Under the pieces are notes generated by a model. It ran no database searches. It saw nothing but the letters and a program-made list of their open reading frames with translations, and had not been told where the DNA came from. A program made the position numbers and the translations under genes. From contig JABSSL010000088.1 in assembly GCA_013214355.1 (NCBI GenBank), forward strand, positions 24,913 to 88,912: a stretch of DNA of 64,000 nucleotides, given 5' to 3'. Positions within the stretch are counted from its first letter, which is position 1. The number at the start of each line of letters is the position of its first letter. The stretch is from Saprospiraceae bacterium. GTDB lineage: Bacteria; Bacteroidota; Bacteroidia; Chitinophagales; Saprospiraceae. Below are positions 25,101-33,372 of this stretch, in pieces.

Positions 25101-27513
25101 AGATGTTAGTGGCACCAGTCATATTCACTTCGAAGATGAACTTCTTACCTTCATCCTGGCCAGGTACGCTGCTATCACGCTCTAGTACCATAAATTTGCC
25201 GTTGCCGGCATATACCACATCCCCGATCTTATCTACCCGGCCGATGTCAAATCCTCGATTCGCATTAGATTCTAGTAGGTATACATATTCAGCAACCGGT
25301 GTTCCGTCAGCAGGATTAACGGCCAAGATGCGGATCACATCTGTATTGTTTCTTACGCTGTTATCAGGTGCTTCGATGGGAGACTGGATGAAAGCGTACA
25401 GGTAGCCATCATCGGTATTCAAAGCCATGCCCTCGAAGCCACGGTTGGCGCGACGCTTAGCGTAGATAGCTGGCAATGTCTCCGTCCCGTAAGTTCCGAC
25501 TGGCTGAGGAGTAGTACCTAGCATAGAGGTGCCAATAGGTACGAAGCGATCAACCAATACACCCGCTGTATCAAAGTGGTAGATGGCTGGACGATACTCG
25601 TCACACATCCAGAAATCACCATTCGGATCACGAAGCACGCTTTCGAAGTCACCACCGAATTCGTCAAAGTCCAGGGCAGTGTAGCCATTGCCGTCGGCAT
25701 CTACGAAGTCGCCATTGGATTCCAAAGGTGTAGTGCTGACATTGATATCATCTACTTGCCATAGTGCTCCGTCGCCAGGGCCCGTGCCAGTAGAAGTATA
25801 TTTAAAAGCCAGATAGAAAGGATTGTCCGCAGGAACCTCAACTTCTCCACTGTACGTCTTTTCAAAGTTACCACTAGAAAGTGTAAAAAGGCTGGTTCCA
25901 TCAGCCCAGGAAGCTAAATTCGGGTCTCCGCTCCCTGTATAATTTTGGGAACTCAAGACTTCTAAACTACCTCCATCAAAGTTCTTTGCGGTAAAGAAAG
26001 ACACGTATACAGGAGTGGTACCATCTGAGTCAATTAGTGTAATCAGCCAATCTTCACTAGCTTCATCTGCTCCAAAGCCATTCATCTCAGCATGAAAGTC
26101 ACCCTGGAAGTCATCATGACTCCAATCGGAATCACTTGCTACGCTAAAAGCAGTCCATTTACCTAATCCGACCATTTCATCCTGAAAGTCATCAGTAAAG
26201 ATGTTCCCTGTACCTACCACGGCAACATCTGCCGGCACAACCGGCGTCTCGTCAAAGCCAGGAATATTTCCACGGCCAGAGATCGGAGTTGTACCATCGG
26301 CACGAGTCAATAGAATTTGATCATCCAAAGAAGCCTCTCCGCGGACAATGTCTAAGGTAAACTTAGCAATGCGGCCTTGGTAGTCAGGTAACTTGAAAGG
26401 CCGTAGATTCGTTGGAGATGCCGGCGTTACATTGTTACGGTTCACTGCGGCGTCATTAGGTCCGCGATCAGGAATGGCATAGAAAACGTAAAGTGAATCC
26501 GTAGATTCATTCGCGTCAAAGTACAAACCAGAGAAACCACCCAAAAATACAGGATCCTGGCCACCACCGTAGCTAGGTGTCCCCAGTTCTGGCATGTCAA
26601 TCAATTCGTTTAAGACAAACTCTGTTAATAATGGCTGGCCTGTATTGTGGTTTTTATACCCCAATGGAAGAATGTCAATCAGTTCATCCGTCACGAGGTC
26701 AATCACCGCAAAGGCATTATTTTCCTGTAGGGCAACATAAGCTAAGGAATCATTATCCGTTACAGCTACATATTCAGGCTCCAAGTCTTGCGCTACCGTT
26801 GCATTAGGTCCAAAGATTCGGACCCCTTTATTCTGCAAGCTTACTTTCTTGTCATTGAAGCTTTCGAAGGTCACATTAGTCACCGTTGCGTTCTCTACCC
26901 CATTTGAGATATCGATAATAGAAACGGAACCTTCTGGGTCCACATCATAGTTGTCATTGGGCTCTCCTTCGTTGGCCGTGATCACCTTGGTACCCGCGTT
27001 GTTAAAGGTGACCATATCTGGCAAACTCCCCACCGTTACCTGGTTGATCAAGTTACCATCTGTATCTAGAAAGACAATACTACCCGGATCCGTAGCTTCC
27101 TCCGCTTCCATGGCAATGGCTAACACCCCATTGGAAGCATCTACGCTGTTCACTCCTCCTCCGTAAGTACTCATATCAAAATCCGCAATTTTTGTAGGTG
27201 CGGAGGGATTAGAAATATCCAAAGCCGTAACTACATTGTCGTTGGCATTGGTGAAGAACAAACGGCCAGAGGTGGTATCAAAAGCTACGATCTCCGCAGC
27301 AGATTCATCAAAAATACCTGTGTTATAAGTACCTATCGGGCTCAATTCAAATTCTCGGTTTCCTTCGGGTAATTCATCCTCGCATTCGGCTAAGCCATCT
27401 CCCGTGGGAGCATTAGGATCAAAGAATTCCACTACCAACTTTGCTGCACCAGAGGTGCTTCCGTCGTAGGATTCAGCTTCTCTAGTTCCGGTACCGTAGA
27501 ATGTGAAACCCAT
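22129..27513 (-). CDS. Multidomain secreted phytase-like / 5'-nucleotidase with T9SS type A tail (downstream part of a split gene)
   Basis: A 1794-codon frame that continues, in phase, the 169-codon frame at 27538-28047; the two are separated only by a TAG and eight sense codons, so this is the main part of one interrupted gene of about 1970 codons. In order: end of an N-terminal beta domain (FTFYGTGTREAESYDGSTSGAAKL), a choice-of-anchor I / beta-propeller part, an esterase-like-phytase region (GGFSGLYFDANESTDSLYVFYAIPDRG) with an inserted jelly-roll-like segment (near 25700-26210), more propeller, then a 5'-nucleotidase (IVHNNDGESK, LMLSSGDNFLAG, CIGNHDFDFGPD, VQNGGGIRNNE) and a T9SS type A sorting domain ending ATRLIKQ. 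It should hydrolyse extracellular phosphate esters. Without the upstream signal peptide this part alone would not be exported. Confidence 0.8.
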   Translation of the reverse strand: MGFTFYGTGTREAESYDGSTSGAAKLVVEFFDPNAPTGDGLAECEDELPEGNREFELSPIGTYNTGIFDESAAEIVAFDTTSGRLFFTNANDNVVTALDISNPSAPTKIADFDMSTYGGGVNSVDASNGVLAIAMEAEEATDPGSIVFLDTDGNLINQVTVGSLPDMVTFNNAGTKVITANEGEPNDNYDVDPEGSVSIIDISNGVENATVTNVTFESFNDKKVSLQNKGVRIFGPNATVAQDLEPEYVAVTDNDSLAYVALQENNAFAVIDLVTDELIDILPLGYKNHNTGQPLLTEFVLNELIDMPELGTPSYGGGQDPVFLGGFSGLYFDANESTDSLYVFYAIPDRGPNDAAVNRNNVTPASPTNLRPFKLPDYQGRIAKFTLDIVRGEASLDDQILLTRADGTTPISGRGNIPGFDETPVVPADVAVVGTGNIFTDDFQDEMVGLGKWTAFSVASDSDWSHDDFQGDFHAEMNGFGADEASEDWLITLIDSDGTTPVYVSFFTAKNFDGGSLEVLSSQNYTGSGDPNLASWADGTSLFTLSSGNFEKTYSGEVEVPADNPFYLAFKYTSTGTGPGDGALWQVDDINVSTTPLESNGDFVDADGNGYTALDFDEFGGDFESVLRDPNGDFWMCDEYRPAIYHFDTAGVLVDRFVPIGTSMLGTTPQPVGTYGTETLPAIYAKRRANRGFEGMALNTDDGYLYAFIQSPIEAPDNSVRNNTDVIRILAVNPADGTPVAEYVYLLESNANRGFDIGRVDKIGDVVYAGNGKFMVLERDSSVPGQDEGKKFIFEVNMTGATNILGTAISLEDGSTGMSLEQMTADEIVAAGVQPVHKTKVLNLPSIGYLPSDKPEGLAILPGGDLAVLNDNDFGLAGAGVSDNSTLGIIQFCDDNGFDASNRSDAIEIQNWPTLGIYNPDAIRSFSVGGRDYVITANEGDSRDYDGYSEEERVADLVLDPTAFPNAAEIQADELLGRLKTTTANGDLDGDGDFDQIYSYGGRSFSIFDKYGNLVYDSGNEFERIIAELDPANFNSTNDENDSGKNRSDDKGPEPEAIEVVVKGDTIYALIGLERQGGIFVYNITDPAHPYYVNYVNNRDFSVEDATTPEVGDLGIEDIVYISADDSPTGSPLVVTANEVSGTVTLFGVEFDKPGFFLRIVHNNDGESKLLPTDVAGMQVGGAAQFKVVADNVRSGQYPNLMLSSGDNFLAGTAFNASLNRAPGLPLYDAVVLDEIGYDAICIGNHDFDFGPDILERMIGDFVKTQPPYLSANLDFSAEPGLQALVDAGRIAKRTVFEKDGEKIGVIGLITDAINTISTPRNVVVDPDIMSVAQQQIDELIAEGVNKIILISHLQSINNEIELVGMLSGVDVVIAGGGDELLTNNPDNAIPGLSVFDEYPIRTLNADGDTAYIVTTPGEYRFVGNLVVEFDEEGGVIAIADESDVILVADGEADLTIQNEVIDSVVAYQAALETNIIAITEVDLDGTRTSIRSVETNQGNLIADAFLWLANKEAANFNLDPSIPIIAVQNGGGIRNNEIIPANSEISELKTFEMLPFDNFVSILNPLTPAQLKSALENAVERHEDGDGAFLQIAGFRIVWDDLDGQPGINRIVSATLDDGTPIVENYEVVDGAPNVYIVTNSFTAGGGDSYDEFAAAGFQNLGTSYQKVLFDFILAEDGVNGVITAADYPEGGEGRIQTRTTAVEELDLDGYQFLVSPNPSSTDFIVRYDLPEVSQVSITLMNAIGQEIRTVTAEQQLAGDYNYTINASDLSAGVYILRVQIDGKSAATRLIKQ

Positions 27514-27537
27514 CGCATTACCACTTGCCCATCCTTC

Positions 27538-28047
27538 CTAGTCCACTAAGGCTTGTACGAATGCAGTTAGATCTGGAGTCGTCTGATCTGCACCAGCCTC
27601 GCCAATGATTCCCCAAGTATCAGCAGGAATAGCCCACTCTACAGAATCAGCCAGCGTGGCTCTAGAAGAAATGTTAAAAGGATCACCAGCATCAAAAGCA
27701 GCTGGATTACCAGAAAGTGCTTTGATTACGATGTTGCATGGATCTGTGTTTTTCGTCGTGTTGTCAACAGTAAATACAAGGTAAGCTTTCATGATCGTTA
27801 CTCCAGTCGGGATCTCGACATTGCGGAAACGTACTCCTGTCAATTGAGGAGTAGATCCATCAGCATCTTCAGAACCCAATTCAAGGTCGGAGCTGGTTGC
27901 ATCAAGAGAACCCACAGTCAAAGAACTTCCAGGAAGTGCTTCTTCCATGTCGTCTTCAGGGGCACTTACGCGCACCTCGATGCTACTCTGTCCGATCAGG
28001 ACAGAAGCAAACAAAAAGGCAAAAAGGGATAAGTAAAATCTATTCAT
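27538..28047 (-). CDS. N-terminal fragment of the split secreted nucleotidase gene (signal peptide and beta domain)
   Basis: 169 codons: signal peptide (FYLSLFAFLFASVLIGQ), then an N-terminal domain common at the front of large Bacteroidota secreted proteins (IEVRVSAPEDDMEEALPG, SDLELGSEDADGSTPQLTGVRFRNVEIPTGVTIMKAYLVFTV). The domain is cut at ...VQALVD by TAG; the sequence after the stop, EGWASGNAMGFTFYGTGTREA, is the normal continuation of the same domain in phase. A C-to-T change of CAG to TAG would explain it. As annotated, it would be an exported fragment lacking all catalytic parts; the locus is best seen as a pseudogene, a readthrough case or a base-call error. Confidence 0.7.
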   Translation of the reverse strand: MNRFYLSLFAFLFASVLIGQSSIEVRVSAPEDDMEEALPGSSLTVGSLDATSSDLELGSEDADGSTPQLTGVRFRNVEIPTGVTIMKAYLVFTVDNTTKNTDPCNIVIKALSGNPAAFDAGDPFNISSRATLADSVEWAIPADTWGIIGEAGADQTTPDLTAFVQALVD

Positions 28048-28165
28048 AATGCGATTTGATTTAAGCTCGAAAGAAAATCAAATCGTTAAAGCTTCCGAAA
28101 AACCTCACATTATGAAATGCTTAATTTATTGTGAAGTAAATTTTAAAAATGTAAAGCAAATATTA

Positions 28166-29065
28166 TCACACGGTCTCTCCTATTTCGACTTTCCGCTGTT
28201 GTTGCTGAAGTAAGACCGCAGAGAGTATAGCTAATATACAGTAGGCTAAAAAATAGTATAAACCCCAAAGGATATTACTATCCGTTTGGATACCCGTTTG
28301 CATATTATTAAACGCTAAAAACGAAAGAAAAATAGCGGCTACGAATACATCCGCCATGGACCACTTAGAGGTTTTGAAAATAAAAAAGGAAAACAAAGGT
28401 TTATTAATCAAACTGGGTCGAAGCAGGGCTAACAAGGTGAAAAGGGTTTTTCCCAAGGGGAATAGCAAACTAAATACTAGAATACTAATGCCCACGACCC
28501 AATTGCCTTGTTGCAGTAGCAGTCCAATCAATTCCACAATGGACTTGCTTTGGTAGTAGAAATACATTTCACCGTCAAACTTGGCGGTATAATCTATATC
28601 CAAAGACAGGAAGTCCGTCTTGACTTTCACAGGGATACTTAGATCACGTTCAAAGGCAGCTATTTCAAGAATGGGTGTGAAAAGGCCAATCGTCAGGCAT
28701 ACTAAGGCCACTAAAAGCAGACCACCCAATGCGGTTGGGCGTTGCTCCTCATTCCTACCGTAGAAGAACAAAAAGACCAAATACAGCGCCATGACCGAAA
28801 TCATGAAACCGGAATAACGATCTGCCGTCATTTGTAAATCCAGCATCTTATTCTTGGCCGTGCGTTCCATCGCTTGGCGCTCTCTGTTGTCCCCATCCGG
28901 TAGCCATTGGTCAAAATCCAATAATCGGTTTTCGTAATTCTGTGCATTGGCGAAGGTTTCCTTCTCGCTTTTGTAGGTGTAAGCGGTTTGTATCAAGCGC
29001 GTTCCAAAGAAGAGTCCTGCTACTAAAAATAGCATGCTAGCTAGCCAAAATGTCTTTCGAGTCAT
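28166..29065 (-). CDS. Paraquat-inducible protein A (PqiA) family membrane protein
   Basis: A 299-residue inner-membrane protein with one N-terminal membrane segment (FWLASMLFLVAGLFFGTRL), a charged helical loop, then four further segments. The PqiA marks are SKSIVELIGLLLQQGNWVVGISILVFSLLFPLGKTL and SKWSMADVFVAAIFLSFLAF. PqiA and YebS proteins work with MCE proteins in lipid transport across the envelope in Proteobacteria. Here only a single PqiA unit is present, without the usual duplication and without an MCE gene beside it, so the role may differ. Confidence 0.78.
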   Translation of the reverse strand: MTRKTFWLASMLFLVAGLFFGTRLIQTAYTYKSEKETFANAQNYENRLLDFDQWLPDGDNRERQAMERTAKNKMLDLQMTADRYSGFMISVMALYLVFLFFYGRNEEQRPTALGGLLLVALVCLTIGLFTPILEIAAFERDLSIPVKVKTDFLSLDIDYTAKFDGEMYFYYQSKSIVELIGLLLQQGNWVVGISILVFSLLFPLGKTLFTLLALLRPSLINKPLFSFFIFKTSKWSMADVFVAAIFLSFLAFNNMQTGIQTDSNILWGLYYFLAYCILAILSAVLLQQQQRKVEIGETV

Positions 29066-29190
29066 GTTAAGTGTTGTGTATCAATAATCGACTTCTTCTC
29101 CACCGACGAAACAGGTACTGATAATGTTTCATGGTTCAGTAAAGCAGTCAAGAGGAAAGATAAGGTGTCCGCTCAGACAATGGAACTAAA

Positions 29191-29997
29191 TTATTCCAAA
29201 TCCTTCAATTCCCGGTCCAATGGTTTGCAATCCTCCACGGAAAGCTCCCAGCCATCATAATCACCATGATGTGCTCTAGCCCAGGTTCGCAGGGTAGCGC
29301 TAACCGAATCGATGGTGCTTTGATCCAAAGTGTGCCGTTTACACAAACGCAACAAGAAGCTGTAATGATGCTCCCCAATCCGTGTAGGTAGCAATTGAGC
29401 TTCGAAACCTTGCGTCTCAGCAATCTTTCGGAGGGATCGGCGGCCTTCCTCCGTTTTGCAGTAGATCCAGTGATGGACGGTCTGTTCCTGCTGGAGGTCA
29501 ACCCCTTTCCGGATCAGGCGCTTTACCATCCGTTGATTCAGGAGGCTGTTGGTTTCCTCCAAATTAGGGAAAAGCAGATCAAAGTAAATGTCCCATTCTG
29601 GATCCGGCTCTAGGCGATGATCCAAGGGATAGGCTGGATACACGGCTTGCACTCCTTCCATAATCGCCTCAATTGAATCTGCATTATACAAGAAAAAGAC
29701 CAAGTGCTTTTTACCTTGAGCACTAGTCCTACCGGCATAGATGGCTTGTGCTTCCCGCTCGAGCCTTCCGACCAGCATCCGCTCCATATCCCAAAAGAGC
29801 TGCAATTCCTCCCCCTTAGCAAAACCGCCATTGCCTGGGGACAGGACGGGAACAGTGACCGTAAGATACTGATCGTACCCAGCTACGGGTGCGGCCGCAG
29901 CCAAACTCATGTCCAATGCAATAATGACCGGAAAATGGGTGTAATGTGATAAATAGGACGCCCACCCAGGGCGTAATTCTGTTGTACGTTGGTACAT
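29191..29997 (-). CDS. DUF695 - RraB-like fusion protein
   Basis: A 268-residue cytoplasmic protein in two parts. The first about 130 residues fit DUF695 (FPVIIALDMSL, YDQYLTVTVPV, LFWDMERMLVGRLEREAQAIYAGR, HLVFFLYNADSIEAIM). The second, from about 165, fits the regulator of RNase E RraB fold (QTVHHWIYCKTEEGRRSLRKIAETQGFEAQLL, HHYSFLLRLCKRHTLDQSTIDSVSATLRTWARAHHGDYDGWE). In gamma-proteobacteria RraB binds RNase E and shifts mRNA decay; that role is not established in Bacteroidota. The gene is divergent from miaA. Domain calls rest on sequence pattern only. Confidence 0.7.
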   Translation of the reverse strand: MYQRTTELRPGWASYLSHYTHFPVIIALDMSLAAAAPVAGYDQYLTVTVPVLSPGNGGFAKGEELQLFWDMERMLVGRLEREAQAIYAGRTSAQGKKHLVFFLYNADSIEAIMEGVQAVYPAYPLDHRLEPDPEWDIYFDLLFPNLEETNSLLNQRMVKRLIRKGVDLQQEQTVHHWIYCKTEEGRRSLRKIAETQGFEAQLLPTRIGEHHYSFLLRLCKRHTLDQSTIDSVSATLRTWARAHHGDYDGWELSVEDCKPLDRELKDLE

Positions 29998-30152
29998 GCT
30001 ACAAGACTTTTAAAAGTGGAAAAATCTTGGAGCGTTTTCAGCCACAAATATACGTAATCATCTTGTTTTAACAAAACAATTACAACACTTCATTCTACTG
30101 ATTTCTGGAAACTTTTCTGCATCTTTGTCCAGCTAATTTACAATGTGATGGC

Positions 30153-31445
30153 ATGTCCAAGCAAAAGTATCTAATCATCGTTGGTGGGCCCACGGCTAGT
30201 GGGAAAACGGGTTTTGCGATCCGGCTTGCCCAGCAATTCCAGACGGAAATTCTCTCTTTGGACAGTCGCCAATTCTACGAAGAAATGGATATTGGCACGG
30301 CCAAACCGACGGCAGCGGAGCTAGCTTCTGCTCCGCATCATTTTGTCGGTCATATTAGTATTCAACAGGAGTATAGCGTCGGTGATTTTGTGCGAGAGGC
30401 GCTGGTTCGTTTGGATCGTCTATATCAGACGTATGATATCGTCATAGCCACTGGAGGTTCGGGCTTATATATCAAATCTCTTTGTGAGGGTTTAGATGAA
30501 TTCCCCGTTGTCCCGCAATCGATTAAGGACGATGTCGCTGCCATATATGCTTCCGAAGGTTTGTCTGCCCTGCAAGCTGAATTGCAAAAACTTGACCCTA
30601 GCTATTATGAAGCCGTCGACTTACAGAATCCTCACCGCTTAATGCGGGCCATTTCGGTTTGTCGAGCCAGCGGTGCTCCATTTTCGAGTTTTCAAACTAA
30701 AAGTAAAGCCCATCGCAATTTTAAGCCCATCTATTTGCAGATGCATTGGCCTCGCCGGGAGCAATACGATAGAATCAATCAGAGAGTAGATTTGATGATC
30801 GAGGCGGGACAGGTGCAGGAGGCGTGCCAGCTTTTTCCCTTCAGGACGCTCACCGCTTTGCAGACCGTCGGCTACAAGGAGTTATTCGAATACTTTGAGG
30901 ATAAGATCAGTCTACAAGAAGGGATTGAGAAGATCAAGCGCAATTCGCGCCGCTACGCCAAACGTCAACTCACTTGGATGCGAAGAGATGGCTTTTGGAA
31001 ACATTTTCACCCAACGGAATGGGAGCTTGCTTTAAGCTATATCGATTACAGTATCCGCCTAGGCTTTAGAGTAGATTGGGCAGGAGAAGAAGAGAAAAAG
31101 GCGTGGCTCCAGCAAATCAATATACCTGAAAACACAGCCGATCAAATCGAATGCTTGGCTGCCTACCAATCGAATTCAATTCTCCACTGCATTCCGATGG
31201 TTTTGCACAAGAAGGATGTTTTACTCTTGCCGGAGCTAGCGTTTTTACCCGTCAATGAGCAGCTAAAGCAATTGCTTCAGCACGAGGCAATTAATAGAGC
31301 GAATGATACTACCGTCTATCAGGTAGTTCAAGCCGGAAACCCTCCTGAAGTACCTGAGGTTAGGAAATGCTCCTTAACCACTCTACCTAGCCGCCTTAGT
31401 AAATGGGCGAGTTCTTCCCAAGAAATTTGGCAAATAGCCAACTAA
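30153..31445 (+). CDS. miaA: tRNA dimethylallyltransferase with C-terminal extension
   Basis: MiaA adds the dimethylallyl group to A37 of tRNAs that read UNN codons. Residues 1-290 are canonical: P-loop GGPTASGKT (11-19), the LSLDSRQFYEEMDIGTAKP block that contacts A37, ATGGSGLYIKSLCEG, NPHRLMRAI and LQTVGYKELFEYF ... RRYAKRQLTWMRRD. About 140 further residues (290-430) follow, where ordinary MiaA proteins of about 300 residues stop. This extension is not recognised. Its stop codon overlaps that of the convergent serine hydrolase gene. A CATCTTTG element at 30119-30126 is a possible -7 box. Confidence 0.9.
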   Translation: MSKQKYLIIVGGPTASGKTGFAIRLAQQFQTEILSLDSRQFYEEMDIGTAKPTAAELASAPHHFVGHISIQQEYSVGDFVREALVRLDRLYQTYDIVIATGGSGLYIKSLCEGLDEFPVVPQSIKDDVAAIYASEGLSALQAELQKLDPSYYEAVDLQNPHRLMRAISVCRASGAPFSSFQTKSKAHRNFKPIYLQMHWPRREQYDRINQRVDLMIEAGQVQEACQLFPFRTLTALQTVGYKELFEYFEDKISLQEGIEKIKRNSRRYAKRQLTWMRRDGFWKHFHPTEWELALSYIDYSIRLGFRVDWAGEEEKKAWLQQINIPENTADQIECLAAYQSNSILHCIPMVLHKKDVLLLPELAFLPVNEQLKQLLQHEAINRANDTTVYQVVQAGNPPEVPEVRKCSLTTLPSRLSKWASSSQEIWQIAN

Positions 31446-33274
31446 CTCGAAGCCATTACCCCCAACTTCTTGAGTATATTTAGGGCGTTGGTATTCTTCG
31501 GATCCAATTGCAAGGACTTCTGGTAGTTTTTTGCCGCTAAGGCTTTTTCTCCATTATTCAAATAGGCTTCCCCTAGGCTATCATACACATTGGAAGAGTT
31601 CGGATATAACACAACATTCAACCTGAAGATAGAAATGGCCAGATCAATTTGATCGTTACCCATCAATTCGTAGCCAAATGAATTGAGGTTACCCTCATCT
31701 ACCCACCTACTATCTGGTTGCGTTTTCTGTAGTTCCTGATAGGCTTTCAGGCCACCCTCATAATCCTCCTCCACAAAATATTGGAAAGGAACCTTCTCTT
31801 CCTCTCCCATCAATGGATTATTAAATTTGACTTCTTCTGCTCCCTCCTCCTTAAACACCAAATGTTGAACACCCGTTTCAGGGTCTTTCAAAAACTGAAT
31901 GATGTTGGAGCGATTAGGTCGGATGTATTCGTTATCTCCAATTTTGGTCAGTGGTATTGGCAACTTGTCCTTGAGGTATTTGAAGAAAAGTTGATCATCT
32001 TCTTGAAAGATTTCGATATGCTGATCTTCATCGTACTGGTATCGACCTGCAATTCTTGAAAATTCTTCCGCTGTCACCTCCTGGGGCGTGTAGATCGGAG
32101 CTTGTCGATTGTCCCACTGATAGGTAGCCGCCACAGAACGAATAAGTTCTTCAATAAAAGGAGGGTGATTTGAATTGGTCAGCACCACTACACCGTACCC
32201 TCTTGTTTTGTGTGCAATGGCTTCACTAGAAAAGCCCTCATCCCAGCCACCATGAGAAAAGTACCATTCATCATCTTGATTATCCAAAAACATACCTAAG
32301 CCTACGAAATCCTCAAAATAAGGGGTGAGCATTTGCTGGGCCATCTCCGGTTTCAGTACCTTGGTTTCTTCCCCAGCTATTCCTTTTTGGAGTTCGATAA
32401 AAGCTTGAGCCAAGTCGGAGGCAGTTGTCCATAGGCCCGCAGCAGCCATTTCAGGATAGATATGCCACTGCCCCTCCACTTTGCTACCATCCGGCAAATA
32501 GCCGGTTGCTGTATTAGCTTGCCAACTACTCGGTAGAGGTTGGGCGTAGCTGGAATGAGTCATCCCCAAGGGAGCCAGAACCGTCTCCTTGGTCAAGTCT
32601 GGGAAGCTCATACCTGTTACATCTTCCAACAGCAATTGCATGATACAGTACCCACCGCCAGAGTATCGGTAGCGACTACCAGGCGTCATGTCTACCCGTA
32701 TTTCCCCGGTATTGGTAGGACCGGCAGCATCTAAGACTTGTACTATACTTGGAACTTCATCCGTGCGCGTATAACCAGGGAAACCATGGATGGTAAGTCC
32801 TGCCGTATGGCTCACGATTCTTCCTAAAGTTACCTTTTCCGTTTCTTGATGCTCGTTATCCGGCAGCTTCCACGATTTGAGATAGGTATTCACTTCCGTT
32901 TCTAAATCCAATTTCCCAGCTTGCACCTGCCGTAGCATAGCCATGGCAGCTACCGGTTTACTAATAGATCCAGCCTGAAATAAGGTATGCTCTAGCACTG
33001 GTTTTTTCGAATCTCGGTCTACAATTCCATAGGTCTTACTCCAATGCACCTTGAAGTCCTTAATCACGGCTATACTCACCCCTGGCACACCATAATGATT
33101 CATCCGCTCCTGGATCGTCCAGAATGGGTCACCTGCAAAGGAAACGGGATTTCTCAATCCATTCTCAACAGCTTCTATTTCAGTAAGAATCTCCGGGTCA
33201 GTAATTTCTTTAGCAGTCTGCTGACAACTAATAAGGAAAGTAGAGCTTAGCAAAGCAATAAGGATAATGCGCAT
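31442..33274 (-). CDS. Serine hydrolase (class C beta-lactamase-like) lipoprotein with C-terminal TPR
   Basis: A 610-residue lipoprotein: signal and lipobox LSSTFLISC with Cys17. The penicillin-binding/beta-lactamase domain has Ser103-x-x-Lys106 in AGSISKPVAAM, the YxN-like YRYSGGGYCIMQLLLEDVTG, and HGGWDEGF as third motif. A middle beta domain (ISRIAGRYQYDEDQHIEIFQEDDQLFFKYL) follows, then TPR-like repeats at the end (VYDSLGEAYLNNGEKALAAKNYQKSLQLDPKNTNALNIL). This layout is frequent in Bacteroidota esterases and D-aminopeptidase-like enzymes; true antibiotic hydrolysis is unlikely. It acts in the periplasm or at the cell surface. It converges with miaA, sharing stop-codon bases. Confidence 0.87.
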   Translation of the reverse strand: MRIILIALLSSTFLISCQQTAKEITDPEILTEIEAVENGLRNPVSFAGDPFWTIQERMNHYGVPGVSIAVIKDFKVHWSKTYGIVDRDSKKPVLEHTLFQAGSISKPVAAMAMLRQVQAGKLDLETEVNTYLKSWKLPDNEHQETEKVTLGRIVSHTAGLTIHGFPGYTRTDEVPSIVQVLDAAGPTNTGEIRVDMTPGSRYRYSGGGYCIMQLLLEDVTGMSFPDLTKETVLAPLGMTHSSYAQPLPSSWQANTATGYLPDGSKVEGQWHIYPEMAAAGLWTTASDLAQAFIELQKGIAGEETKVLKPEMAQQMLTPYFEDFVGLGMFLDNQDDEWYFSHGGWDEGFSSEAIAHKTRGYGVVVLTNSNHPPFIEELIRSVAATYQWDNRQAPIYTPQEVTAEEFSRIAGRYQYDEDQHIEIFQEDDQLFFKYLKDKLPIPLTKIGDNEYIRPNRSNIIQFLKDPETGVQHLVFKEEGAEEVKFNNPLMGEEEKVPFQYFVEEDYEGGLKAYQELQKTQPDSRWVDEGNLNSFGYELMGNDQIDLAISIFRLNVVLYPNSSNVYDSLGEAYLNNGEKALAAKNYQKSLQLDPKNTNALNILKKLGVMASS

Positions 33275-33372
33275 ATTTATCAGGTGTTTTTTGCAAAGAT
33301 GTCCATTTTTGGAAATAGTTGCACCCTCTCCCCTCCTAATAATTACGTATCATTGCGCCCAAATTCAAAAAT

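Noticed and set aside
31442..33274. True beta-lactamase / antibiotic resistance gene
   Set aside because: The SxxK-Y-HGG motifs are shared by esterases and peptidases, and the C-terminal beta and TPR parts are typical of the non-resistance group.
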